Shown here: piece after piece, positions 23,873-32,652 of the stretch
Numbering within the stretch: the first letter of the stretch is position 1
How the letters are laid out: each line of letters starts with the position of its first letter
DNA from: Streptomyces albipurpureus
Lineage (GTDB): Bacteria; Actinomycetota; Actinomycetes; Streptomycetales; Streptomycetaceae
Assembly: GCF_023701525.1 (NCBI RefSeq)
Contig: NZ_JAMQAW010000017.1
Coordinates: 29,948-93,947 of the forward strand
DNA length: 64,000 bases
Reading direction: 5' to 3'
Program-made: the position numbers and the translations under genes
Notes under the pieces: generated by a model
What the model was told of the DNA's origin: nothing
The model's database searches: none
What the model saw: only the letters and a program-made list of their open reading frames with translations

Positions 23873-26800
23873 GTGAGCGATGATGTGGCGTACCTCCGGT
23901 TCCCCCATATCCATGACGATCTCCTCTGCTTCGCCGCCGAGGACGATCTCTGGATCGCCCCCTTGGTCCCGGAAGGCCAGCAGCCCGGGCGGGCCTGGCG
24001 GATCACCGTGGACCGGACCAGGATCGGGCACCCCCGCTTCTCCCCCGACGGCCGCCATATCGCCTACACCAACTGGCGCAGCCTCGATCCCGAGATCCAA
24101 CTCGCCCCGGTCGAAGGCGGCCCCGCGCGACGGCTCAGCCACTGGGGCTCATCCGATACCCGGGTCTGCGGCTGGGCACCCCCCGATCAGGACGGGCAGT
24201 GCCAGATCCTGGCCGTCTCCTCACACAGTCAGCCCTTCTCGTACTTCTCCTGGGCCTACAGCGTGCCCGTCGACGGTGCTCCGGGGGCGAAGCTGCCGTG
24301 GGGGCCGGTCGCGGACATCGCCATCAGCGGGACCAACGGCGACCGCCGCACCCTGCTGCTCACGGGCAAGCCGCCGCATGAGCCCGCCTCCTGGAAGCGC
24401 TATCGGGGCGGCGCGACGGGCCGGCTCTGGTTGCACGGCGAACGGCTGCTGCCCGAACTGAACGGCCATCTGGACAGCCCGATGTTCGTCGCCGGCCGGA
24501 TCGCCTTCCTCTCCGACCACGAGGGCATCGGCAATCTCTACTCCTGTCTGCCCGACGGCACCGATCTACGGCGACACACCGACCATGACGCCTTCTACGC
24601 CCGCCACGCTTCGAGCGATGGCCAGCGGGTGGTGTACCAGTGCGCGGGTGAGTTGTGGATCGCCGACGATCTGACCGCGCCGGACGCGGTGCCGCGCAGA
24701 CTGGCCGTACGGCTCGGGGGCACCCGCGCCGGTCGGCGTCCCTACCAGGTGCCCGCCGCCAACCATGTGGACGCGATCTCGGTGGACACCACGGGCCGGG
24801 CCAGTGCCGTGTCCGTACGCGGCAGTCTGTACTGGCTGACCCATCGCGACGGCCCCGCCCGCACGATCGTCGACACCCCCGGCGTACGGGTGCGGCTGCC
24901 CGTCATGCTGGGTACGGGTGGGCAGGTCGCCTATGTCACCGACGCCGCGGGCGAGGATGCGATCGAGGTCGCCTATCTGCCGCGGGCCAGCGGGGATCGG
25001 GCGCCGCGGCGGCTGGCTTCAGGGGCGCTCGGGCGCGTGCTGGAACTGGTCTCGGACCCGGAGGGCGAGCGGCTGGCGATCGCCTCGCACGACGGTCGGC
25101 TGCTGCTGCTCGACGCTACGGAGGAGGCCCCCGATGAGGCCACGCCAGGCGGAGAGGCGGGAGGAGCGGGAGGAGGGGAGCCAGGAGGCGGCTCCGGGTC
25201 CGCCTCGGGTGCGGTCTCCGGGTCGAAGCCGGGCACGGACTCCCGATCCGCCTCGGGCGCGGTCATCGAGTCTGAATCGGGCGCGGTCATCGAGTTGATC
25301 CGGTCTGACAACGGCCCGGTCAGGGATCTCGCCTTCTCCCCCGACGGTTCCTGGCTCGCCTGGGCGCAGCCCGGCATCGGCCGCTCACTGCGGCAGATCA
25401 AGCTGGCCCGCATCAAGGACCGGACGATCGTCGATGTCACCCATGGCCGCTTCGAGGATGAGAACCCGGTCTTCACCAGCGACGGCCGCTATCTCGCCTT
25501 TCTCTCCTGGCGCGGTTTCGACCCGGTCTACGACGTCCACACCGGTGACCTCTCCTTCCCTCTCGGGTGCCGCCCCTATCTCGTACCGCTGTCGTCAGCG
25601 ACTCCGTCGCCGTTCGCCTTCTCCCCTGATGGGCGACCAGCGGCGGGAGGGCTGGACCCGCTGGATGATCTGCCGTCCGGGGCCGATGAGACGGCGGGCG
25701 CGGTCACCGTGGAGATCGAGGGCCTGGAGAGTCGGGTGACCCCGTTCCCGGTGTCAGCATCCAAGTACTCGGGGTTGCACCCCGTCAGCGGTGGCGGTCT
25801 GGTCTGGCTGCGCTGGCCCATCTCGGGCGCTCTGGGTGAGACGTTCGCCAACCCGGCCGACACCTCGGGCCGGCCCACTCTGGAGCACTTCGACATCTCC
25901 AAGGCGCGCCGGATCGAACTGGTCGACCATCTGGACTGGTTCGCGGTGAGCGGGGACGGCACCCGGCTGGTGGTGGTGGACGAGGACGAGTTGCGCGCGG
26001 TGCCGACCACCGAGGCCGGTGACAGTGACTCGACGGTGTATCTGGATCTGCGCCGGATTCTGCATGAGGTGGACCCGGCATCCGAGTGGCAGCAGGCCTA
26101 CGGGGAGGCGGGGCGGCTGATCCGGGCGTACTTCTGGGAGCCCGCGATGGGCGGGGTGGACTGGGACGCGGTGCTGGAGCAGTACCGACCGCTGGTGGAA
26201 CGGGTCGCCTCCCCGGACGAGTTCGCCGATCTCCTGCGGGAGGTCCTCGGGGAACTGGGCACATCCCACGCCTATGTCTCCCCCGCCCGACGCAATGAGG
26301 GGCCGCCGCACTACCAGCAGCCCATGGGTCTGCTGGGCGCCAATCTGGTCTGCCGGGACGGCCAGTGGGTGGTGGGGCGCATCCTGCCGGGTGAGTCGTC
26401 CGACTCCAAGGCCCGCTCCCCGCTGGCTGGCACCGGTATCCGTGAGGGCGCGGTCATCACCCATGTGGACGGACGCCCGGTGGATGCGGTGGCCGGACCG
26501 TTCCCGATGCTGTCGGCCGCGGGCGGGACCACGGTGGAGCTGACGTTCCGCCCCGCTGAGGGCGGATCGCGGCGGGTTGCCGTCGTCCCGCTCGTCGATG
26601 AACGGCCGCTGCGCTACCAGGACTGGGTGGCCAAGAGACGCGAGGTCGTACGCGAGTTGAGCGATGGCGCCTGCGGCTATCTCCACATCCCGGACATGGG
26701 CGGTTCTGGCTGGGCCCAGTTCAACCGGGATCTACGCCTGGAAGTGGCCCGCCCCGCGCTGATCGTGGATGTACGGGGGAACGCGGGCGGCCACATCAGC

Positions 26801-27310
26801 GAGCTCGTGGTGGAGAAACTGACCCGAAGGATCCTGGGCTGGGACCTCACCCGTGATGCCCAACCGGTCTCCTACGCCTCCCACGCCCCGCGCGGTCCGG
26901 TGGTGGCATTGGCGGACGAGGCGACATCATCGGATGGCGACATGATCACCGCGGCGTTCAAACTGCTGCGGCTGGGGCCGGTGGTGGGGAGCAGGACCTG
27001 GGGCGGGGTGGTCGGGATCACGGGTCGCCACCAGCTGGGTGACGGCACGGTGATCACCGTGCCCATGAACGCGGCCTGGTTCGAGCAGTACGGCTGGTCC
27101 GTCGAGAACCATGGCGTGGAGCCGGACCTGGAGGCCCTACGCACCCCGCTGGACTGGGCGGAAGGCCGGCATGTGGGGCTGGACGACGCGGTACGGCTGG
27201 CGCTGCACATGCTGGCGGAGCAGCCCGCCGCCACCCCGCCCGGGTACGACCACGTACCGGACCGCAGCCGGCCCCCGCTACCGCCACGATCACCTCACTC
27301 CAGCGGCTGA
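23873..27310 (+). CDS. Tricorn-like protease (beta-propellers, PDZ, S41 catalytic domain)
   Basis: This cytoplasmic tricorn-protease homologue of 1145 residues degrades peptides downstream of the proteasome in the archaeal prototype. Residues about 5-680 are two beta-propellers with WD-like repeats (PRFSPDGRHIAYTNW, VRDLAFSPDGSWLAWAQ). Then come the tricorn C1 helical domain, a PDZ domain (about 830-915) and the S41 catalytic domain. Catalytic candidates are H799 in LGTSHAYV and S1020-D1021 in ATSSDGD. A Gly/Ser/Glu-rich insertion of about 60 residues (about 420-480) interrupts the second propeller. The start is ambiguous: GTG 23873 (poor spacing to GGGGGG), ATG 23864 and GTG 23885 are all in frame. 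Confidence 0.9.
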   Translation: MSDDVAYLRFPHIHDDLLCFAAEDDLWIAPLVPEGQQPGRAWRITVDRTRIGHPRFSPDGRHIAYTNWRSLDPEIQLAPVEGGPARRLSHWGSSDTRVCGWAPPDQDGQCQILAVSSHSQPFSYFSWAYSVPVDGAPGAKLPWGPVADIAISGTNGDRRTLLLTGKPPHEPASWKRYRGGATGRLWLHGERLLPELNGHLDSPMFVAGRIAFLSDHEGIGNLYSCLPDGTDLRRHTDHDAFYARHASSDGQRVVYQCAGELWIADDLTAPDAVPRRLAVRLGGTRAGRRPYQVPAANHVDAISVDTTGRASAVSVRGSLYWLTHRDGPARTIVDTPGVRVRLPVMLGTGGQVAYVTDAAGEDAIEVAYLPRASGDRAPRRLASGALGRVLELVSDPEGERLAIASHDGRLLLLDATEEAPDEATPGGEAGGAGGGEPGGGSGSASGAVSGSKPGTDSRSASGAVIESESGAVIELIRSDNGPVRDLAFSPDGSWLAWAQPGIGRSLRQIKLARIKDRTIVDVTHGRFEDENPVFTSDGRYLAFLSWRGFDPVYDVHTGDLSFPLGCRPYLVPLSSATPSPFAFSPDGRPAAGGLDPLDDLPSGADETAGAVTVEIEGLESRVTPFPVSASKYSGLHPVSGGGLVWLRWPISGALGETFANPADTSGRPTLEHFDISKARRIELVDHLDWFAVSGDGTRLVVVDEDELRAVPTTEAGDSDSTVYLDLRRILHEVDPASEWQQAYGEAGRLIRAYFWEPAMGGVDWDAVLEQYRPLVERVASPDEFADLLREVLGELGTSHAYVSPARRNEGPPHYQQPMGLLGANLVCRDGQWVVGRILPGESSDSKARSPLAGTGIREGAVITHVDGRPVDAVAGPFPMLSAAGGTTVELTFRPAEGGSRRVAVVPLVDERPLRYQDWVAKRREVVRELSDGACGYLHIPDMGGSGWAQFNRDLRLEVARPALIVDVRGNAGGHISELVVEKLTRRILGWDLTRDAQPVSYASHAPRGPVVALADEATSSDGDMITAAFKLLRLGPVVGSRTWGGVVGITGRHQLGDGTVITVPMNAAWFEQYGWSVENHGVEPDLEALRTPLDWAEGRHVGLDDAVRLALHMLAEQPAATPPGYDHVPDRSRPPLPPRSPHSSG

Positions 27311-27351
27311 ACCACGTCCGGAGTAGGTGGTGCTGGCCCGCCCGACGGGCC

Positions 27352-27403
27352 GGGGCGGAGGGTCGGGGCGGAGGGTCGGGGCGGAGGGTCGGGGCGGAGG
27401 GTC
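27352..27403. repeat. 13-bp tandem repeat, four exact copies
   Basis: Four identical GGGGCGGAGGGTC units run head to tail just after the tricorn gene, followed by a GGCCCGGATTGG repeat at about 27411-27440. Confidence 0.9.
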
Positions 27404-27616
27404 GGGTACAGGCCCGGATTGGGGCCCGGATTGGGGCCCGGGGAGCATTCCACCGGCCGGTCCGCTGGGCTATGGCACCGCCCCGCCCGCCCGGGTGCCG
27501 GACCTCCTGGGGCTCCCGCCCACGCCAGGCGGCCGGGGGCGGAGGTCCCAGAGCGGGCGCAAGCCGTGTGGGCGTCATCCCCCGCCACTCTTCGGGACTC
27601 CTCCGCGGGCACGGCG

Positions 27617-27652
27617 AAGGCGCACCCGTCCGTGTGGGGACGGGTGCGCCTT
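27617..27652. terminator. 14-bp perfect hairpin, bidirectional terminator
   Basis: AAGGCGCACCCGTC at 27617-27630 pairs perfectly with 27639-27652 around an 8-base loop. It lies between convergent genes and is 15 bases from the stop of the small minus-strand gene. Confidence 0.8.
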
Positions 27653-27666
27653 GGGCGCGTTAAAGG

Positions 27667-27873
27667 TCAGGCAGCCGGGTTGGGACGCCGGTTGGGCGGC
27701 TCCTGGCGGGCCGGGTTCTGGTGTGCCGGGTCCTGACGGGCCGGGTCCTGGTCACGGCGCTCCTGGCCTTGACGGCCACGCTCCGGAGACTCGTCCTTCG
27801 CCCTGCCCGCAGCCTGCTTCGCCTGCTGCGCGAGCTCCTGCGCCTTGTCCTGGAACTGGTCCTTGATGCCCAT
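27667..27873 (-). CDS. Small charged protein with pentapeptide-repeat tail
   Basis: This 68-residue hydrophilic protein starts at ATG 27873 with AGGAG eight bases upstream. Residues 1-32 (MGIKDQFQDKAQELAQQAKQ and onward) are predicted amphipathic helix, like CsbD-type or small stress proteins of Streptomyces. The C-terminal half is a run of degenerate pentapeptides QDPAR, QDPAH, QNPAR, QEPPN, which must be extended. No enzyme motif, no signal peptide. Similar small KDQFQDKA proteins are conserved in Streptomyces without known function. The longer frame from 27957 lacks a ribosome-binding site. Confidence 0.75.
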   Translation of the reverse strand: MGIKDQFQDKAQELAQQAKQAAGRAKDESPERGRQGQERRDQDPARQDPAHQNPARQEPPNRRPNPAA

Positions 27874-27981
27874 GTGAGTCACTCCTGAAAGGGGTGTGGA
27901 GAGTGCGGGGCGTTGCCGCCCGCGGGGCCGGGGTGGCCCCGGCTCAGACTCTTCCACGACCGGACAACCCTCGCATTTCGA

Positions 27982-28866
27982 TCAGTTACGCTGTGTGCGC
28001 GAAGCCTCGTCCGCGGCTCCACCAGCGCCCACGAGCCCCCTGCTCACCGCCGCCAACCGTGGCTCGAAGCGCTTCATCTCCCGCCGCCCCACCACCCCGA
28101 TCAGGCTCGGCAGATATCCCCGTACCGGCTGCATGCCCCGCAGCCACCACTGCCCGTACACATGCGCCGAGCGACGCTCGATCCCGGCCACGATGCGATC
28201 CACCGCGGGCCCCGGTGGATAGGTGCGGTTCGCCGGCCAGGGCAGCCGCCGCCGCAGCTCTCGCATCACCTCGTCCTGGTCAGCTCCCCGAACCATGTCG
28301 GTGTCGGTCCAGGACAGATACGCCACTCCCACCCGCACCCCGAGATGGCCGACTTCGGCCCGCAGGCTGTGCGCGAACGCCTCGACCCCGGACTTCGAGG
28401 CGCAGTACGCCGTCATCAGGGGCGCCGGCGCGATCGCCGCGAGGGACGCGATCTGGAGGAAGTAGCCGCGGCTCTCGCGCAGCACGGGGAGAAATGCCCG
28501 CCCGGTCACGGCACTTCCGATGAGATTGACCTCGATCACCCGCCGCCAGGCCATGGGGTCGGATTCACCGAACGGCCCACCGGCCGCCACCCCTGCGTTG
28601 GCGACGACGATATCGACCTTGCCGAACCGCGCCTTGACCTCCTGGGCGACCCGTTCCATCGCCTGATGGTCCGTGATATCCACTTCCCACCAGTCACTTT
28701 CGGCGGTAAGACGGCCCGATACGCCCTTCAGCCCGTCCGGCTCCAGCCCCACGAGCGCCACCTTGGCACCGCGCGCCGAGAGCCTGTGGGCCAGGAGTTC
28801 ACCCACTCCCCTGGCAGCTCCGGTGACCACGGCGACCTGGCCCTCCAGATCCATCCTGGTGATCAT
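27982..28866 (-). CDS. Short-chain dehydrogenase/reductase coupled to a flavin monooxygenase
   Basis: This 294-residue SDR has glycine motif TGAARGVG, NAG in VVANAGVA, catalytic serine in QIASLAAIAP and YxxxK in YCASK. A C-terminal extension of about 40 residues (RGYLPSLIGVVGRREMKRFEPRL) is usual in SDRs of lipid or aliphatic ketone metabolism. ATG 28866 overlaps the stop of the monooxygenase gene (ATGA), so the two enzymes are made together. The plausible pathway is that the SDR oxidises an alcohol to a ketone or the reverse, and the monooxygenase converts the ketone to an ester (inference). Confidence 0.9.
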   Translation of the reverse strand: MITRMDLEGQVAVVTGAARGVGELLAHRLSARGAKVALVGLEPDGLKGVSGRLTAESDWWEVDITDHQAMERVAQEVKARFGKVDIVVANAGVAAGGPFGESDPMAWRRVIEVNLIGSAVTGRAFLPVLRESRGYFLQIASLAAIAPAPLMTAYCASKSGVEAFAHSLRAEVGHLGVRVGVAYLSWTDTDMVRGADQDEVMRELRRRLPWPANRTYPPGPAVDRIVAGIERRSAHVYGQWWLRGMQPVRGYLPSLIGVVGRREMKRFEPRLAAVSRGLVGAGGAADEASRTQRN

Positions 28867-30503
28867 GCGCCACCCTCCTTGGCCATCGGCTCAGCCACCG
28901 ACTCAGCCGCGGGCTCGACCACGGGCTCGGTCACCGAATCGCCCGCCGACGGGCTCGCTCCCACGGCCCCCGACGCCCCTGTTGGCACCTTGGCCGCCGG
29001 CGCTCCGTCGGCGCCCGTGGGCCTGCGGACGATCTCGTACTCCGCCAGATCCACTTCGCGTGTCACACGCCGGAACTCCCCGGTGGTCCCGGGCCAGAGA
29101 GTGGTGTTGCGTCCACTGGGGTCCAGATACCAACTGCTGCATCCGCCCGTGTTCCAGATGGTGCGCTCCATCCGGGCCTGCACCTTGCCGTTCCACGCGG
29201 TCACCGCGGACGGTTTGGGGGTGAGCGCGGTACGGCCGCCGAGGACGGTGAGCTGCCGGAGGTAGTCGGCCAGGTAGTTCAACTGGGACTCGATCATCAG
29301 GATCATCGAGGAGTTACCGAGCCCGGTGTTGGGGCCGATGAGGGTCATCCAGTTGGGGAATCCGGCCGCGGTGGCACCGCGCAGCGACCGCATCCCCTCC
29401 TTCCATGACTCGGCGAGGGTGATGCCGTCCGCACCGACCACCCGATCGGCGATCGGCATGTCGGTGACATGGAATCCGGTGCCGAAGATGACCACATCGG
29501 CCTCGGCCTCGGTGCCATCGGCCGCGACCAGGGTCGACCCCCGCACCTCCACCAGCCCCGACGCGACCACCTCCGCATTCGGCTGGACGAGCGCCGGGTA
29601 GTACTCGCTCGACAGCACCACCCGCTTGCAGCCGATGCGGTAGTCGGGGGTGAGCTTCGCCCGCAGCGCCGGGTCCTTGACGGTCCTGGCGAGATGCCCC
29701 TTGGCGATGGACTCGACGAGTGTGAGCTGCTGGGGCCGCTTGGTGAAGGCCGAGACCTGCAACTCCCGTACACCCCACAGCAGTCCACGGCGCAGCGACC
29801 TGGTCAGGGGCACCTGCCGGTGCAGCCAGCGCTCCGCGGGGGTGATCTCCCGGTCGACCTTCGGCAGCACCCACGGCGGGGTGCGCTGGAAGAGCGTGAG
29901 CCGGTCCACCTGGGGCTGGATGGCGGGGACGATCTGGGCCGCCGATGCCCCGGTGCCCACCATCGCCACGCGCTTGCCGCGCAGTTCGATGTCGTGATCC
30001 CAACGCGCGGAGTGGAAGACCGCGCCGGGGAAGTCGGCGAGGCCGGGGATGTCGGGGATCTTCGGATCGGAGAGCGGCCCGGTGGCGGAGACCACGACAT
30101 CGGCGGTGTAGGTGCCCTGGGAAGTCTCGATGGTCCAGCGCAACTCCTGGTCGTCCCAGACCATCTTCAGCACCTCATGGTGGAAGCGGAGATGGTGGCG
30201 CAGATGGAAGGCGTCGGTCACCTGCTCCAGATAGGCGCGGATGTGCCGCTGCCCGGAGAACGTACGCGGCCAGTCGGGGTTGGGTGCGAACGAGAAGGAG
30301 TAGAGGTGCGAGGGCACATCGCAGCAGCATCCCGGATAGTCGTTGTCCCGCCAGGTGCCGCCGACCGATCCGGCCCGCTCCAACACGACGAAGTCGGTGA
30401 TCCCCTCACGACGCAGTCGAACGGCGGCGCCAAGGCCGGCGAACCCCGATCCAATGACCGCCACCCGTACATGTTGCTGCTGCTCCTGCTTCTGCCGGCC
30501 CAT
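28863..30503 (-). CDS. Flavin-containing (Baeyer-Villiger-type) monooxygenase
   Basis: This 546-residue FAD/NADPH enzyme has FAD Rossmann motif GSGFAGLG near the N-terminus and a second motif, GTGASAAQ, for NADPH. The segment FSGQRHIRAYLEQV resembles the BVMO fingerprint region but lacks a strict FxGxxxHTxxW match, so the protein sits near the BVMO/FMO border. ATG 30503 follows GGGAGG. The last 60 residues (Glu/Pro/Ala-rich, SAGDSVTEPVVEPAAES) are an acidic disordered tail. The operon is divergent from a MerR regulator with dyads between them. Confidence 0.88.
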   Translation of the reverse strand: MGRQKQEQQQHVRVAVIGSGFAGLGAAVRLRREGITDFVVLERAGSVGGTWRDNDYPGCCCDVPSHLYSFSFAPNPDWPRTFSGQRHIRAYLEQVTDAFHLRHHLRFHHEVLKMVWDDQELRWTIETSQGTYTADVVVSATGPLSDPKIPDIPGLADFPGAVFHSARWDHDIELRGKRVAMVGTGASAAQIVPAIQPQVDRLTLFQRTPPWVLPKVDREITPAERWLHRQVPLTRSLRRGLLWGVRELQVSAFTKRPQQLTLVESIAKGHLARTVKDPALRAKLTPDYRIGCKRVVLSSEYYPALVQPNAEVVASGLVEVRGSTLVAADGTEAEADVVIFGTGFHVTDMPIADRVVGADGITLAESWKEGMRSLRGATAAGFPNWMTLIGPNTGLGNSSMILMIESQLNYLADYLRQLTVLGGRTALTPKPSAVTAWNGKVQARMERTIWNTGGCSSWYLDPSGRNTTLWPGTTGEFRRVTREVDLAEYEIVRRPTGADGAPAAKVPTGASGAVGASPSAGDSVTEPVVEPAAESVAEPMAKEGGA

Positions 30504-30549
30504 GCCCGCCTCCCACTGAACGCCACAACCGAACACACACCATGAACCT

Positions 30550-30567
30550 TGCCAGCGATTACTGGCA
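30550..30567. promoter_or_regulatory. Dyad operator candidate between monooxygenase and merR
   Basis: TGCCAG-CGATTA-CTGGCA is a perfect 6-6-6 dyad. A second dyad, CCTAC-N6-GTAGG, follows at 30592-30607. Either could be the MerR site in this divergent promoter region. Confidence 0.5.
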
Positions 30568-30652
30568 CAGTCGGGAGCGTAGAGCAGCTCACCTACTGGG
30601 CGGTAGGGGTCGGGCCAAACGAGTTACCGGCCGTAGGACATAGGGTTCCCCC

Positions 30653-31348
30653 GTGGCAGAAGGACGCGAATACCGCATGGAGGAACTGGCCGAAAAGGCC
30701 GGTATCACGGTGCGCACCCTGCGCTTCTACCGAGAGCGCGGCCTGATTCCACCACCGCGCCGTGCAGGCCGCGTCGCCTGGTACGGAGACCGGCATCTGG
30801 CCCGGCTGCGCACCATCACGGCGCTTCTGGAACGCGGCCACACCCTGAATGGGATCGCCGATCTGGCCAAGGCGTTCGAGAGTGGCCGGGATGTGGCCGA
30901 GGTGCTGGGCCTCGGCGAGCCGACCGAGGAAACACCGGTGCGCCTCACCCCGGAGGAGTTGGCCGACCACTTCCAGGGCGAGGTCACCCCGGAGAACCTG
31001 GCGAGCGCGCTGGAGTTGGGTTACCTGGCCGTGGACGGCGGCGCACTCGTCCACATCAGCCGCCGACTCCTCGATGTCTCCGCCGCTCTCGTGCGCGAAG
31101 GGGTACCGCTGTCGGCGGTGCTGGAATCCGGACGGCGGGTGCGCGAACACGCGGACGCGTTGGCGGAGCTGTTCGTGGGGATGCTGCGCGATCACCCGGT
31201 GCCGGGGGACGCGGGAAAACTGCGCCCACTGGCGAAGAGCGTGGTGGAGGCGGAGCTCTCCATGGCGCTGGACCGCAAGCTGCGCCAGGAGGGCATAGCG
31301 AGGACCGGGCGACCAGCCTCAGCGGAGGACCCGCCCGGGACGGCGTAG
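30653..31348 (+). CDS. MerR family transcriptional regulator
   Basis: This 231-residue regulator has a MerR HTH at residues 8-75: YRMEELAEKAGITVRTLRFYRERGLIPPPRRAGRVAWY, then LARLRTITALLERGHTLNGIADLAKAFE. The effector part (about 95-215) is helical (SALELGYLAVDGGALVHISRRLLDVSAALV) and lacks the cysteine pairs of metal sensors, so the ligand is probably organic. GTG 30653. It is divergent from the monooxygenase/SDR operon, which it probably controls. Confidence 0.9.
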   Translation: MAEGREYRMEELAEKAGITVRTLRFYRERGLIPPPRRAGRVAWYGDRHLARLRTITALLERGHTLNGIADLAKAFESGRDVAEVLGLGEPTEETPVRLTPEELADHFQGEVTPENLASALELGYLAVDGGALVHISRRLLDVSAALVREGVPLSAVLESGRRVREHADALAELFVGMLRDHPVPGDAGKLRPLAKSVVEAELSMALDRKLRQEGIARTGRPASAEDPPGTA

Positions 31349-31380
31349 CAACCCTGCCACCAGGACTGAACCGGTGCGGC

Positions 31381-32649
31381 TCACTCCAGCACCACGTCCA
31401 TCCGGCCGTCCCGCAGGATGTCCAGGATCATCTCGAAGTAGGAGAACGGCTGCCCGTCCCAGGCCAGCACCCGCCCCAGAGACTCCCGGGCAATCTGATG
31501 CCCGCGCCAGATGAGCGTGGCCGGGGCCCTCGCCCCGAAGCCGCCGCGCAGACAGTCATCGAGGCCCCCGGTCGAGCTACCGAAGTATCCTCCCGGCCCG
31601 TTGATGGCCTCCCCCAGCGCGCAGTACAGCCCCGGCTCATCCGTGGCATGGCGACCATCCAGCTCATAGACGCGCCCCGCGGGCTGGTCGGCGGGCCGGG
31701 TGCGGCCGGCCCTGGAACCCTCGGCCTGCCGGGTGCGGGCAGCCCTGGAGCAGACGAGATCGAGCCACACTCCACGCTCACGGCGGTCATACGCACTCCA
31801 GAGTCCGGGCTCGGTCGGCGGCGACGTGCGCCAGCGCTCCCAGACCTCCCGAGCGTAGAGCGGCACCGGGTCCCAGAACCGGCCGTCAAGATCGAGATCG
31901 AGCAGCCCGGGTCCGTGCGCGGAGGGCCGCCAATCTCTCACCTCGCCCTGCAGACGGCACTCGGCCACTACAGCGCCGTCGCGACCCAGGACCTCCAGCA
32001 CGACCGGTCCCAGTCGTAGCGACCGCCGGGTCCCGGAGGCAAGAGCGGCCTTGAGCACCGGGCCGGGGGCGCACCCCAGCAGCGTCAACGACGGGGCCGG
32101 CTCAGCGTCATCGGGCAGCAGCACATCGGAGAAGTCCGCGCCGCGGCCGCATTCCCCGCGGTCGGTGTGGAGCACCACGGCCGTCTGGGGTCCGAGGTCC
32201 CGTGGCGGTCCCAGATGCCCGTCCACGCCCTGGAGGGAGACATCCCAACAGGTGGGGTCAGCGGGGTGTCTTCGCGCCCCCGTGACCATCACACCGCTCA
32301 GCAGCCAGGCCGGGTGCTCGCTGTCTTCGCCCAGGTCGGACGGCTGAGCCGCATTCAGGTCCGCGCTAGCTCCCAGCGGCCGTATCCAGAGGTCGTCGAG
32401 ACGCGCGCTGATCGGAGCGCTCCCCTTGTCCAGGAGCTCCTTCAGCGGCCCGGAAGGTACGCATCCGAGCAGTTGGTACGCGGTGCGGAGCGGCTCGGCG
32501 TAAAGTCCCGACACCTCGGCGCAGAGCGCGAGCCCAGCGTCGTCCTCGTCCCTGACAAGCGCGAACACCGGTCGGTCCGCACAAGCCGTACCCGCCCCTT
32601 GAGCTACCAGCGCTCCCCCTCGTTCTCCCTGGTCAGCACCGCTTCCCAA
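31381..32649 (-). CDS. Barstar-domain protein with long N-terminal region
   Basis: The protein has 422 residues. The last 100 (YELDGRHATDEPGLYCALGE, then INGPGGYFGSSTGGLDDCLRGGFGARAP, then QPFSYFEMILDILRDG) are a barstar fold, the inhibitor of barnase-type RNases, with the expected NGP-G-YFG and LDDCL blocks. The first 300 residues read as two related beta-rich modules (LLGCVPSGPLKELL, LLGCAPGPVLKAAL) of unknown function. No barnase-like RNase is in the window. The start is uncertain: TTG 32649 gives a low-quality N-terminus, and GTG 32637 opens a different short frame (VLTRENEGERW then stop), so a frameshift near 32600 is possible. It starts 4 bases after the xthA stop. Confidence 0.75.
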   Translation of the reverse strand: MGSGADQGERGGALVAQGAGTACADRPVFALVRDEDDAGLALCAEVSGLYAEPLRTAYQLLGCVPSGPLKELLDKGSAPISARLDDLWIRPLGASADLNAAQPSDLGEDSEHPAWLLSGVMVTGARRHPADPTCWDVSLQGVDGHLGPPRDLGPQTAVVLHTDRGECGRGADFSDVLLPDDAEPAPSLTLLGCAPGPVLKAALASGTRRSLRLGPVVLEVLGRDGAVVAECRLQGEVRDWRPSAHGPGLLDLDLDGRFWDPVPLYAREVWERWRTSPPTEPGLWSAYDRRERGVWLDLVCSRAARTRQAEGSRAGRTRPADQPAGRVYELDGRHATDEPGLYCALGEAINGPGGYFGSSTGGLDDCLRGGFGARAPATLIWRGHQIARESLGRVLAWDGQPFSYFEMILDILRDGRMDVVLE

Positions 32650-32652
32650 CGA

